A stretch of 64,000 nt of DNA from Ligilactobacillus saerimneri DSM 16049 (GCF_000423265.1 NZ_AUHQ01000006.1:1-64000); one strand, 5' to 3'; shown: positions 19,663 through 28,517, counted from the stretch's first letter. A program made the numbers and translations. Notes: generated by a model from the letters alone, not told the origin.

Positions 19663-20439
19663 TTTAACCACTTCACCGGCACTAAAGACGGCACCCGATG
19701 TGAGGACTAGCTCTCCTTGATCGTTGATGTCTTGCACACGTCCGGTGATTTTTTGATTACCTAAATTTAAAGTGACTTCATGACCAATTACAACTGAGTA
19801 TGTGCGGTATTCTGTCATCAACTTGGGATTAGTTCGATCAGCTAAAGCTGCAAGAACATTGGTCAGGAGGGCAATCGTAAAGGTGGTACTTGAGCATTGA
19901 GTAGCTTGGGCAATCTGAGCTAAGGTTCCGATACGATCGTGGAGTTCTGATGGGAAATCATTAATTTTACTTAAATAGTTAATACCAATTCCCAAAACGA
20001 TTCCTTGTACTTGGTTGGTATCGGTATTCAAAACAACTTCGCTGAGAATGCCACAGACTTTTTTGCCATCAACGAGAACATCGTTGACCCACTTGATTTG
20101 TGCTGGTTGGTGAAGAGTTGAAGTTAGGGTTCGGACGACCCCGACTCCAGCGGCCGTTGTGAACAGTCCCGGGCTGGTCAAGTCATGAGTAGTTACGGGA
20201 AGAGTTAAGGTCAGATAGATGCCACCCGTAGCCGGTGAACTAAAAGGACGTCCATGGCGACCATACCCTTTGGTTTGATGGTTTGTGAGTACTACTTGGA
20301 CTTGTTGGCCTTTATTATTTAGGATGAGCTGTTTGGCTAGCTGATTAGTTGATGCGATTTCAGGATAATAGTGAATTTTAAGCTGGGGTAGTGCTTGCTG
20401 AATGGTATACGGATTAATTGGGATAAGGTCTTTTTTCAT
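19654..20439 (-). CDS. birA: biotin-[acetyl-CoA-carboxylase] ligase
   Basis: 261 aa. The biotinyl-5'-AMP loop GYGRHGRPFSSP stands in for GRGRRGR. WVNDVLVDGKKVCGILSEV and GIGINYL are the catalytic-core motifs. The C-terminal domain (about 215-261) is the SH3-like cap. There is no N-terminal helix-turn-helix, so this is a monofunctional ligase and not a repressor. It activates biotin with ATP and attaches it to biotin-dependent carboxylases. Confidence 0.93.
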   Translation of the reverse strand: MKKDLIPINPYTIQQALPQLKIHYYPEIASTNQLAKQLILNNKGQQVQVVLTNHQTKGYGRHGRPFSSPATGGIYLTLTLPVTTHDLTSPGLFTTAAGVGVVRTLTSTLHQPAQIKWVNDVLVDGKKVCGILSEVVLNTDTNQVQGIVLGIGINYLSKINDFPSELHDRIGTLAQIAQATQCSSTTFTIALLTNVLAALADRTNPKLMTEYRTYSVVIGHEVTLNLGNQKITGRVQDINDQGELVLTSGAVFSAGEVVKLR

Positions 20440-20673
20440 ATTGAGTGGTCTCCTTATACATTCAATAATTTTTATTGTTTATTATAATGAAATTTTTGCT
20501 AAATTAAAAGTTGTTTAGTAATTCGAACATTAGCTCCTGTAGAATACTTTATAGGTTTAATAATGAATGGGAGTAATTCTCTTACTTTAGCGAGGGATAA
20601 TTATATTGATGTTATCGAGCTTGTGATAGCTAATTTTGTAAGGGTTACTAAAACTATGCATAGTAATAATTTT

Positions 20674-20710
20674 TAACATTAGATGCTATCCGATAAATCA
20701 TCTAATGTTA
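20674..20710. other. 12-bp perfect hairpin in the AT-rich spacer before the LPXTG gene
   Basis: TAACATTAGATG and CATCTAATGTTA flank a 13-base loop. A second small stem (GTTGGCT with AGCCAAC) follows at about 20716-20754. The 490-bp spacer (20440-20931) is otherwise AT-rich, with repeated AGTATAATT units and no gene. Could be a distal terminator or a regulator site; neither is proven. Confidence 0.5.
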
Positions 20711-20875
20711 AAAGAAGTTGGCTTATCAAAAAAAGTGTAGTAGCCAACTAGCATTGGATAAGCAAAATGGTTATCAGTGGATATATTAAATGTAGTATAG
20801 TATAATTAAGTGTAGTAACAGTATAATTTAATTAAGGTAAATAAATGTTTGTTTTACGCAAAAACTATTTATTTT

Positions 20876-20904
20876 TTGACTTAAATAAACGCTTATACTG
20901 TAAT
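20876..20904 (+). promoter_or_regulatory. promoter of the LPXTG protein gene
   Basis: TTGACT (20876-20881) and TGTAAT (20899-20904), 17-bp spacer, 27 bp before the start codon. Confidence 0.6.
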
Positions 20905-20931
20905 GATGGAATATAGGAAGGAGGGAGTAAT

Positions 20932-22782
20932 ATGTTAAAAAATAACCTATTTGCTACTAATTACAAGCAAAGGTGGTCAATTCGTAAATTGACTATTGGT
21001 GTTGTTTCTGTTTTCATTGGGGGAACGATACTTCTTATTAATAGTTCGCATACTGTAATAGCCGATTCTTCAGAACCAAAAATTGAAAGCGCTTCAAATA
21101 AAGGGGGAGGCATTTTAACCGATAATTCTACTAATCATGGAGAAGAAAATTCAACTGCTAGTGCAGCTGATGATACAGAAAAAACAACAGTTGCTAACGT
21201 AGATAATGATACTATCAAGGTTTCAACTAGTAACATAGTTGGTAATACTGTGGAAAAAACTGCACATCCAGAAGTAACAAAAACGAATGTTCAAGTAAAT
21301 AGTAGTCCAGTAATTAATAACAATAATAAGGGGGGTGTGCTTGCAAAGCAAAATCATTCCCAAGCTACCGCTTCTCAATATCAACCAAAAGAAAGCGACG
21401 AAAGAAAGGAAGAATCTTCAGAATCTTCAAAAGCTAACTACTATGCAATCTTTCGTGAAGTAACTATCATTAAACCTGATGGTACAGAAGTGGTTCTACC
21501 TTACCAAGTTTTGGGTTCAATTTATTTTAATTCAGATGAGAAAGAGAATGATCAATTGCCGAAACTTGGGTTTAAAGCTCTTGAAGCTCCACCAATAGAA
21601 GGATATAACTCGCCTGTTATTCCTGCAATTTCTGTATCTATTTCTGATTTTTTGAATAATGATATTACTGATCCAACATACGATGATCATCTATACGATG
21701 GTCATCATCCTATACAACGTCAAAGTTTGGATGTTGTAGGTCTTCCGGACGACACAAAATATGATGATGACTATGATAGATTTTCAGAGGAGTTTGATGA
21801 GAAATACAAGGATAAATATGATTTAAGTGATAATGACTTCGATGTTTTATTAATTAAAGAAAAGTATTTTTACAAAAAGAAGGAAGATCCTAAACCTATT
21901 GAAGGTAAGGAAGAAAAGACCATCACTAGAACAATTAATGTTCATTTACCTAATGGAGAAGTGCAAACCACTAAGCAACCTGTTACTTTAGAGCGAACTT
22001 ACACTAGTGTTGCTGGTAGTGACGAGAAGGAATATGGTCCGTGGAATACGGGGCAATGGGATGCTTTCAGTGCTCCTAAATTAGATGGTTACACTGCTCT
22101 TCCTGCATCTGTTGATGCAGACAAGGTAACTTCTGACAGTTTAGATGCTGTTGTTGATATTTACTACAGAGCTGATGATCCAGCTGTTGTTAGTGGCAAA
22201 GAAGAAAAGACCATCACTAGAACAATCAATGTTCATTTGCCTAATGGAGAAGTGCAAACTACTAAGCAACCTGTTACTTTAGAACGAACTTACACTAGTG
22301 TTGCTGGTAGTGACGAGAAGGAATATGGTCCGTGGAATACGGGGCAATGGGATGCTTTCAGTGCTCCTAAATTAGATGGTTACACTGCTCTTCCTGCATC
22401 TGTTGATGCAGCCAAGGTAACTTCTGACAGTTTAGATGCTGTTGTTGATATTTACTATCGGGCTAATGAACCCGTTCTACCAGAGACACCAATTATACCT
22501 ATTGACCCAAATAAGCCAATTAATCCTCCAACTACACCAGGTAAACCGATTGAGCCACCAACTAATCCGATTACGCCTGGTAATGCAACAATAGGTTTGG
22601 AAAGTGGTATTATCTCGAATAAGATAGCAACTAATTCAAAGGTTACAAGTCAGAATGTTGATAACAAAAATGCTCAGGAAAGGCTTCCGCAAACTGGAGA
22701 TAAAGAGATAACAATCTACTCAATTCTTGGTTTGATATTGACCTCTTTCCTTGGAGTATGGTCATTTATCCGTAAGCGCTAA
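20932..22782 (+). CDS. YSIRK-signal, LPXTG-anchored mucin-binding-type surface protein
   Basis: 616 aa with AAGGAGGG before ATG 20932. The N-terminus has a WSIRKLTIGVVSVFIGG export signal (YSIRK type), with cleavage expected after VIADS near residue 43-45. A low-complexity Ser/Thr/Asn region follows to about 165, then a unique acidic domain (about 168-320, rich in Asp and Tyr). Two nearly identical 97-residue MucBP-like repeats (about 325-518) come next, then a proline-rich wall spanner, LPQTG near residue 583, a membrane helix and a basic RKR tail. Sortase would link it to peptidoglycan. Likely adhesion to mucus or host glycans; ligand unknown. Base composition is more AT-rich than in the flanking genes, suggesting separate acquisition. 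Confidence 0.9.
   Translation: MLKNNLFATNYKQRWSIRKLTIGVVSVFIGGTILLINSSHTVIADSSEPKIESASNKGGGILTDNSTNHGEENSTASAADDTEKTTVANVDNDTIKVSTSNIVGNTVEKTAHPEVTKTNVQVNSSPVINNNNKGGVLAKQNHSQATASQYQPKESDERKEESSESSKANYYAIFREVTIIKPDGTEVVLPYQVLGSIYFNSDEKENDQLPKLGFKALEAPPIEGYNSPVIPAISVSISDFLNNDITDPTYDDHLYDGHHPIQRQSLDVVGLPDDTKYDDDYDRFSEEFDEKYKDKYDLSDNDFDVLLIKEKYFYKKKEDPKPIEGKEEKTITRTINVHLPNGEVQTTKQPVTLERTYTSVAGSDEKEYGPWNTGQWDAFSAPKLDGYTALPASVDADKVTSDSLDAVVDIYYRADDPAVVSGKEEKTITRTINVHLPNGEVQTTKQPVTLERTYTSVAGSDEKEYGPWNTGQWDAFSAPKLDGYTALPASVDAAKVTSDSLDAVVDIYYRANEPVLPETPIIPIDPNKPINPPTTPGKPIEPPTNPITPGNATIGLESGIISNKIATNSKVTSQNVDNKNAQERLPQTGDKEITIYSILGLILTSFLGVWSFIRKR
21904..22485 (+). repeat. two tandem 291-bp repeats encoding the MucBP-like domains
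   Basis: Unit 1 spans 21904-22194 and unit 2 22195-22485. I count about seven differences over the first 280 bp, mostly silent, plus one Asp/Ala change. Such identity allows expansion or loss by recombination. Confidence 0.85.
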
Positions 22783-22824
22783 ATGATCTTATGACGATAT
22801 AGCTTAGTTTTATTTAAACATATA

Positions 22825-22860
22825 AGAGCGATGTAATTAAAAAGACATCGTTCTTTTTGT
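22825..22860 (+). terminator. Rho-independent terminator after the LPXTG gene
   Basis: AGAGCGATGT and ACATCGTTCT arms with one wobble pair, followed by a T-run. Confidence 0.8.
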
Positions 22861-22900
22861 TTATGGCGAATTGCCAAACTAAGTACAACACTTCATTAAA

Positions 22901-22976
22901 TAGGGCGGGATGCCAGTAGTTTTAACCACTGGAGGGATAGCCCTCACATATAAGCTCGTTAGAGCTTATTTTTTTG
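22901..22976 (+). other. tandem hairpins resembling an IS200/IS605-type right end
   Basis: AGGGCGGGATGCCAGT, loop, ACTGGAGGGATAGCCCT forms a bulged stem, followed directly by ATAAGCTC-GTTA-GAGCTTAT and a T-run. The GGGAT...GGAGGGATAxCCC layout recalls the structured right ends of IS200/IS605 elements. No tnpA or tnpB lies nearby, so it would be a relic. The second hairpin is terminator-like. Confidence 0.4.
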
Positions 22977-22980
22977 CCCT

Positions 22981-23243
22981 TCTTTCCTCCCTGTAATATA
23001 TTTCACTAGCGGTCAAATAATTTAAGACTTTTTTGGGGACGAGGATTAAGTTGCTTTTACCATTCAGTTATTTCTTGGTCCGTATAATTATCAAGATCGG
23101 TTTGCTTTAGCACCACGTTGTTCTGGTGAATACTGATCAGGCCAATATACTAACGTCCCTAGGCGTTCAGCTATTGCATCTAAATCAAGGAATTCTGTTC
23201 CATGGTTTAAAGTTAGTGAACGAACAAATTCTGGGTCGATACT
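22981..23243 (-). pseudogene. decayed IS30-family transposase, C-terminal fragment
   Basis: On the minus strand the codons read FVRSLTLNHGTEFLDLDAIA, then VYWPDQYSPEQRGAKANRS, which is the DDE-domain region around the last acidic residue of IS30 transposases. A small deletion and stop follow, then DNYTDQEITEW and KKVLNYLTASEIYYRE in other frames. Several frame breaks make it inactive. Confidence 0.8.
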
Positions 23244-23358
23244 AGAAAAACATATCGATCAAATATAGTAAGTTGATTATAGCTCATAGTGGGTATTTCG
23301 TATGTTTTATTTGGTCATTAAACATTGTACCTGCTATGGGTCTTTTTATATTTGTGAT

Positions 23359-23421
23359 GCACTTAGAGTGTAAATTCACGGCAGAGAATATTGGCAAGGT
23401 TAAATAATTTAAAACCTTAAG
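23359..23421 (-). mobile_element. second IS30-type end fragment
   Basis: A terminal-inverted-repeat-like GCACTTAGAGTGTAAATTCA (23359-23378) is followed by a minus-strand KVLNYLT codon stretch (about 23396-23421), the usual C-terminus of these transposases. The stretch from 22783 to 23480 therefore contains only debris and no intact gene. Confidence 0.55.
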
Positions 23422-23501
23422 TAACGTGTAAACTCAATTCTTCGTTAAAGTGTACAATGAAAGTGAAGTGACGTTGGTGAATTTACGAAAGGAGGGGCAA
23501 T

Positions 23502-23537
23502 TAGTGTTGTTAGTAACAGACAATGCATTGCTAGTAT
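23502..23537 (+). CDS. candidate 11-residue leader peptide before the YibE/F pair
   Basis: GTG at 23502 has a perfect AAAGGAGGGG seven bases upstream and reads MLLVTDNALLV before TAA at 23535. The YibE/F-like ATG follows four bases after the stop and has no RBS of its own. Translation of the larger gene may depend on re-initiation or coupling. Could alternatively be the scar of a frameshifted longer N-terminus. Confidence 0.45.
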
Positions 23538-23541
23538 AAAA

Positions 23542-24639
23542 ATGAAAAATAGAAAAACATTATGGATGTTCTTATTTATCGTTATGAGTGGACTAGCCTT
23601 ATTCTTTTTCACCAGGCATGATGCTTTTATGTATCGCCAACCAGTTGGTCGTATTGAAACAGTGACCACAACTCACCGTGAAGCGACCACAGATTCATAT
23701 CACAATCATGATGAGGAAATCCAGCAACAAGTTACGCTCCGAATTATTAATGGTAGATATCAGGGAGACTTGGTGACGATTCGCCATACATATTCACAAT
23801 CAGGGGGCTTAGACCAGAGCTTAAGACCTCACCAGCAAGTCTTTTTGAATGTGACTTATGATGGCAAGCGGAAAGTTTGGCAATTTGATAACCTGAAGCG
23901 AGACACAACACTAGCGATGCTATTTTGGACGGTTATTGTCTTACTAATAGTTACAATGCATTTGCAAGGATTACGTGCTCTCTTATCGGTAGCATTGAAT
24001 TTTGCGCTATTCTTGTTCTTTATTCAGCTTGATGTCCAGTTAAATTTAAACCATTTCTTCTGGTTATTTGCCCTAAGTGCCTTCCTGTTTACGCTTTTGT
24101 CAGTGTTACTTGTGATTGGGTGGAACAAGCAAAGCTTAGTAGTTTGCACTGCTATTTTCCTTGGAGTAACGATAGCTTTGGCACTCGGCTACGCCATCTT
24201 ACAGGAAACAGGCAATCGTGGCATTCATTATGAAGCGCTGGATTTTGCCACTCAAGCACCAGAACAGCTTTTCTTTGCTGCGACAGTTATTGGATTATTG
24301 GGGGCAGTTATGGATGCAGCAACGGATATTGTGGCAACCTTATTTGAATTGAAACGGGCAGAGCCTAAGATCACTAAGCGACAATTATTCCAGTCGGGGC
24401 AACAAGTAGGTAAAGCCATCATGGGGCCTTTGATTAATGTATTATTACTGATCTTTTTTGCCGGTGAAATCACTATGGCGGTGGTTTACCTTCGGACCGG
24501 TAATTCAATTGCGTATACCTTTGAGTGGACAATGGCTTTAGGCTTAGCCCAAGCATTGATTTCCGCCATTGGGATTGTGTTGGTGATTCCAACGGCAAGT
24601 TTCTTGGCAACGCTTGTTTTAGGGAGGGAAAAAGCATGA
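23542..24639 (+). CDS. YibE/F family membrane protein (large subunit)
   Basis: 365 aa. One N-terminal helix (about 8-24) is followed by an extracytoplasmic beta-rich region (about 30-120: GRIETVTTTHREATTDSY, LRIINGRYQGDLVTIRHTYS), then about seven to eight helices. The conserved loop GAVMDAATDIVATLFEL lies near residue 260. Family function is unknown; the pair is usually encoded together, as here. It ends ATGA, overlapping the partner's start. No RBS precedes the ATG; see the candidate leader peptide just upstream. Confidence 0.85.
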   Translation: MKNRKTLWMFLFIVMSGLALFFFTRHDAFMYRQPVGRIETVTTTHREATTDSYHNHDEEIQQQVTLRIINGRYQGDLVTIRHTYSQSGGLDQSLRPHQQVFLNVTYDGKRKVWQFDNLKRDTTLAMLFWTVIVLLIVTMHLQGLRALLSVALNFALFLFFIQLDVQLNLNHFFWLFALSAFLFTLLSVLLVIGWNKQSLVVCTAIFLGVTIALALGYAILQETGNRGIHYEALDFATQAPEQLFFAATVIGLLGAVMDAATDIVATLFELKRAEPKITKRQLFQSGQQVGKAIMGPLINVLLLIFFAGEITMAVVYLRTGNSIAYTFEWTMALGLAQALISAIGIVLVIPTASFLATLVLGREKA

Positions 24640-25400
24640 ATTCAATCACCGTCTTGACATTAATTTTGTTAGTTTTAATGGCAATTGTTGGAGGCAAACG
24701 TGGGGTTGTTTCTTTTATCAGTGTCGCCTTTAACTTTTGCTTGCTTTTTCTTACTGTGATCCTAATAGCAGGTGGTTTTCCTCCGTTGGCGGTCAGTGCT
24801 TTTATGGGAATTTGTATTCTCGCTATAACTATTTATATGGGAAATAACGATGAACGGGCAACTAACGTGGCTTTCTTAGCTACTTTGCTAGTTCTTGGTG
24901 CGATGTTAGTGATAATTATTCCCTTTGATCATTGGGCAATGGTTGCAGGATTTAGCAATGAACAATCAGAAGAGATTGAAGCTTTTAACCTCTTGATTGG
25001 AGTGAATTTCAGTGCAATTACCGCTGCAGTAACAATTCTCAGTACTTTGGGGGCGATTGCTGAAGCCGCAATTGCAGTAGCTTCAGGGTTAGAAGAAGTT
25101 ATCCAGAACAAGCCCCATATTAGTCTCAGCGAGTTATTTACCAGTGGGCGTAACATCGGTTTTCAGATCATGGGGATGACGTTCAATACCTTATTCTTTG
25201 GGATGTTCGGGGGTGACTTATCCTTATTTGTCTTGTTGTATAAATTAGATGCAAATTTTGGATATTATCTCAATGCCAAGATTTTCGTTCGGGAGTGCAT
25301 GCTCGTGCTTTATTCCGCAATTGCCGTTATTGCGGTGATCTGGATAACTACTTATCTTATGGGACGGAAAGTAAATAATCTGCGAAAAACTGACCGTTAA
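24636..25400 (+). CDS. YibE/F family membrane protein (small subunit)
   Basis: 254 aa from ATG 24636, which overlaps the upstream stop (ATGA) and has AGGGAGGG upstream; the frame itself extends further upstream inside the previous gene and that part is a shadow. About seven helices, with the conserved GAIAEAAIAVASGLEEVIQN loop matching the GAVMDAATDI loop of the partner. Likely forms a complex with it. Unknown substrate. Confidence 0.85.
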   Translation: MNSITVLTLILLVLMAIVGGKRGVVSFISVAFNFCLLFLTVILIAGGFPPLAVSAFMGICILAITIYMGNNDERATNVAFLATLLVLGAMLVIIIPFDHWAMVAGFSNEQSEEIEAFNLLIGVNFSAITAAVTILSTLGAIAEAAIAVASGLEEVIQNKPHISLSELFTSGRNIGFQIMGMTFNTLFFGMFGGDLSLFVLLYKLDANFGYYLNAKIFVRECMLVLYSAIAVIAVIWITTYLMGRKVNNLRKTDR

Positions 25401-25403
25401 CTT

Positions 25404-25431
25404 ATGGATTTATATAAATCCATGGTACAAT
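25404..25431 (+). promoter_or_regulatory. 20-bp palindrome overlapping the lipoprotein promoter
   Basis: ATGGATTTATATAAATCCAT (25404-25423) is a perfect palindrome directly after the YibE/F stop. TACAAT (25426-25431) follows and can serve as -10, which places the palindrome over the -35 region. Reads as a dimeric-repressor operator. Confidence 0.5.
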
Positions 25432-25469
25432 TTAACTGTAAAGAGTTGATCCAAAGGGAGGGATCTGTG

Positions 25470-26423
25470 GTGTTAAAGAAAAAGAAAGTAGCAACAGGAA
25501 TTGTTGCCTTACTAACTGTTTTTAGTTTAGGGGCATGTTCAGCTAGTGGAGGCACTAAGAACGATGCCAAAGTCAATACGCAGTCGCAATCCTACGTCAA
25601 CAATCGGTATCAAAAAGCATTGAAGTATTTGGCTGATGGCTCTAATTCCAAAGCCAATGATGAGCTTCAAAAAATTAATGTGACTAGTAAAACTTCCACT
25701 AAGGTAGTCCAATTACGTAACAATGTGCGGACCTTAGTGGGTGTCGAACAGGCATTGGATGCTAACGAAGTTACCCGTGCAGAAAAGTTACTCGATAAGC
25801 TCCAAGATGTTTCTCGACCTGAGGAATTACTAACTCAGATTAAGGCAGTAAAAAAAGAAGCTAAAGAAGTAACACTGGCCAATACCTACCACAAGGAAAT
25901 TCAGCGGTATTACAAAGCTGAGAAATATGAAGCAGCAGGCGGTAGTCTCCAAGCACTGAACTCGTTAAATGATAAGTACGTAACGGTAGCCCGCCTTCAA
26001 AAGCAAGCTTCCAAGTACAAAGACAAGATTGAAGATAAGCAAGAAAAAGAAGCAGCTAAACAAGCCAGTTATGCTAATGCTCGTTCTTCTAAGATTGTCA
26101 GCTCACAATACGCGCAACAAACTGGACGAAGTATCGAGTCGGCCTCCAATGCTGAAGTGGCCTCAGCTTCCAGTCAGGTAGCACAACCAACGAGCGCAGG
26201 GATTATCCAACAGTTCAGAGCAGCTACGGGTATCCCACAGGTTAATGGAGACCAATACTTCGTGCAACAACTAACAGCTACGACTTATCAGATTGAAATC
26301 CGGCATACTAGTACCGGGGCATCTACTATTTCTAACCTGAAAGGTTTGTACACATACGATAGCAATACCCACAAGGCCCAGAAAATGGATGAAATCACTG
26401 GGGAATATAAGCCGATTAATTAG
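25470..26423 (+). CDS. predicted lipoprotein with helical repeats
   Basis: 317 aa from GTG 25470 (GGGAGGG seven bases upstream; an adjacent GTG at 25467 is too close). The signal peptide ends in a LGAC lipobox with Cys 23, so it should be lipid-anchored outside the membrane. Residues 45-190 are helical and TPR-like (ALKYLADGSNSKANDELQKI, RYYKAEKYEAAGGSLQAL), followed by a charged coiled region and a small C-terminal beta domain (NGDQYFVQQLTATTYQIEIR). Not assigned to a family I can name. A terminator separates it from the ABC transporter. Confidence 0.8.
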   Translation: MLKKKKVATGIVALLTVFSLGACSASGGTKNDAKVNTQSQSYVNNRYQKALKYLADGSNSKANDELQKINVTSKTSTKVVQLRNNVRTLVGVEQALDANEVTRAEKLLDKLQDVSRPEELLTQIKAVKKEAKEVTLANTYHKEIQRYYKAEKYEAAGGSLQALNSLNDKYVTVARLQKQASKYKDKIEDKQEKEAAKQASYANARSSKIVSSQYAQQTGRSIESASNAEVASASSQVAQPTSAGIIQQFRAATGIPQVNGDQYFVQQLTATTYQIEIRHTSTGASTISNLKGLYTYDSNTHKAQKMDEITGEYKPIN

Positions 26424-26461
26424 TGGCTTGGCGTAGCGGGGTTAAATATAATAACAATAAT

Positions 26462-26513
26462 GAGACGTGGGGAAAGTTTCAGAATTTGATAACTTTAACG
26501 CACGTCTCTTTTT
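26462..26513 (+). terminator. Rho-independent terminator
   Basis: GAGACGTG and CACGTCTC arms, with an inner AAAGTT/AACTTT stem and a T-run. Confidence 0.9.
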
Positions 26514-26534
26514 AGTTAAGAAGGAGGAAGAATT

Positions 26535-28517
26535 GTGGCAGTTATGGAATTACGAAATGTAGTAAAGAAATATCATCTCGCCGACGGAAATGATTTTACC
26601 GCATTGAAGGGGATTAACGCTCAGTTTGAGGCAGGCGAGATGGTTGCTATCGTTGGGGAGTCAGGTTCAGGGAAATCAACCTTGATGAATGCGATCGGCG
26701 GATTAGATTCGGATTTTACGGGCGAGATCCTTTATCATGGACACAACTTAGCCCAGTTTAGTCAGCAGGAATTAGTTGACTACCATAAGAAGAGTATTGG
26801 TTTTATCTTCCAAAATTTTAACTTGATTGCCCACCTCAACTTGGTTGACAACGTAGCAATGGCTATGACTTTATCCAACGTGGATGAAAAGACCAGAGTG
26901 GCACGAGCAGAGCAACTCTTAACCAAGGTGGGGTTGGGGGACCATATGTATAAAAAGCCAGACCAGATCTCAGGGGGACAAAAGCAGCGGGTGGCGATCG
27001 CTCGGGCTTTGGTCAATGATCCGGATGTGATTATTGCTGATGAACCAACCGGGGCCCTCGATGCTGAAACCACTGGAGTGATTTTAGCATTGATTAAAGA
27101 GATTGCTACTGAAGGGAAACTGGTGCTGATGGTGACCCACTCAGACCGGGTGGCGGCCTTTTGTGATCGCGAACTCCGGATTGAAAATGGTAAGTTATTA
27201 GCCACTATACCCACCTCTTCCCCAGCAACAACGCCAGCAGTTGGCCGGTTAGAGAAAGTGGCTAATATGTCTTTGGCAAAGGCGATTCGTTTGGCTTTCC
27301 TCAATATGAAAGCTAAGTTCGGGCGGAATTTTTTAGTTGCACTAGGGTCTAGTATTGGGATCATGGCAGTGATTCTGATGCTAGCTTTGGGCAAGGGCGT
27401 GACTACATACGTCAGTTCAACGATGAAATCTTATACTAACCCCAACATAACAGAGGTTCATAAACAGGCTGGCAATCAGCAAAAAACCATGCAAAATCCG
27501 CAACAGATGGACCGAGCAGAGATTGCCAAACAACAGCAAGCCAATATTGCCGCTATGACTGGGGCTAGCGGTGGGGGTTTCACTGATAAAGATATTGCCC
27601 GCTTGAAAAAGATTAAACATGTGGACAGATATCAGTTAGGATATTCGGCATTTTCCATGGGAAACAACGCGGTGACTTATCATGGCAAACGGGCTAGTGT
27701 TTTGATGTTGCAGACCATGTCGGACAATATTGCTAAATCAACGATTGTCAAGGGCCATGCTCCTCACCGCGGTGAAGTTGTTCTAGATAAAGGGACGGCT
27801 GATTTGCTAGGAAAGGATATAGTTGGTAAGCAGGTTACGTTTGATCTTAAAGTTGGCACCAAAAACCTAACAAAAACGATGACAGTTGCAGGGCTCTATG
27901 AAGCACAGACGCAAAGTGTAAGTACGATGATTGTCAGCTATGATGAAGTTGCTAAACTTTACTCCGAAACAGGACAGACACTTGAACCGAATGTAATTTA
28001 CTTGCACACAGCAAATAAAGATAACACTAAGCAAATCAAGAATAAGGTTAAGAAATTAGGCTATACCGGTTCGATGCAAGAACAAATGACAGAAATGTTT
28101 ACTCAAATGTTAAATGTCATTACTTGGGTATTAACAGCAATCGCTGCTATTTCATTGGTCGTTTCCGCAATTATGATCTTAGTTGTTCTCAATATTTCTG
28201 TGGTCGAGCGGACCAAAGAAATTGGAGTGCTCAAAGCCTTAGGCGCACGGCGTAAAGATATTCGGCGGATTTTTGCAGCGGAAGCCTTTTTGATCGGACT
28301 TTTCGCAGGAATTTTAGGCGTGGCTTTCACGTATGGTTTGAGTTTGGGAATCAACCGTTTTGCCCATAGTGCTTTTGATATTACTCTCGTGATGTTGACG
28401 CCGAAGTATGTCATGACAGGAATTATTTTGAGTGTTGTGATCAGTATGATCGCAGGAATTTTGCCAGCCAACCGGGCATCCAAGCTGGACCCAGTCGAAG
28501 CCTTGCGAAAGGAGTAG
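26535..28517 (+). CDS. MacB-like ABC transporter, fused ATPase and permease
   Basis: 660 aa from GTG 26535 (AAGGAGG upstream). Residues 1-230: ATPase with Walker A GESGSGKST, signature SGGQKQRVAIARAL, Walker B VIIADEPTGALD and MVTHSDR. Residues about 265-285 are the first helix, about 290-510 an extracellular MacB-type core domain, and 525-655 three helices with the FtsX-like VVERTKEIGVLKALGARRKD motif. MacB-type transporters are mechanotransmission exporters of peptides or lipids. In Gram-positives they are often linked to antimicrobial-peptide resistance; no sensor kinase is adjacent here. Likely operon with the next small membrane gene. Confidence 0.92.
   Translation: MAVMELRNVVKKYHLADGNDFTALKGINAQFEAGEMVAIVGESGSGKSTLMNAIGGLDSDFTGEILYHGHNLAQFSQQELVDYHKKSIGFIFQNFNLIAHLNLVDNVAMAMTLSNVDEKTRVARAEQLLTKVGLGDHMYKKPDQISGGQKQRVAIARALVNDPDVIIADEPTGALDAETTGVILALIKEIATEGKLVLMVTHSDRVAAFCDRELRIENGKLLATIPTSSPATTPAVGRLEKVANMSLAKAIRLAFLNMKAKFGRNFLVALGSSIGIMAVILMLALGKGVTTYVSSTMKSYTNPNITEVHKQAGNQQKTMQNPQQMDRAEIAKQQQANIAAMTGASGGGFTDKDIARLKKIKHVDRYQLGYSAFSMGNNAVTYHGKRASVLMLQTMSDNIAKSTIVKGHAPHRGEVVLDKGTADLLGKDIVGKQVTFDLKVGTKNLTKTMTVAGLYEAQTQSVSTMIVSYDEVAKLYSETGQTLEPNVIYLHTANKDNTKQIKNKVKKLGYTGSMQEQMTEMFTQMLNVITWVLTAIAAISLVVSAIMILVVLNISVVERTKEIGVLKALGARRKDIRRIFAAEAFLIGLFAGILGVAFTYGLSLGINRFAHSAFDITLVMLTPKYVMTGIILSVVISMIAGILPANRASKLDPVEALRKE

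Noticed and set aside
21904-22485. Could the duplicated DNA be an IS duplication?
   Set aside because: The duplication is in frame, has no transposase and encodes two copies of one surface domain.
26780-27394. 204-codon minus-strand frame inside the ABC transporter gene
   Set aside because: It is the mirror of the conserved ATPase motifs on the plus strand; composition reflects the shadowed codons.
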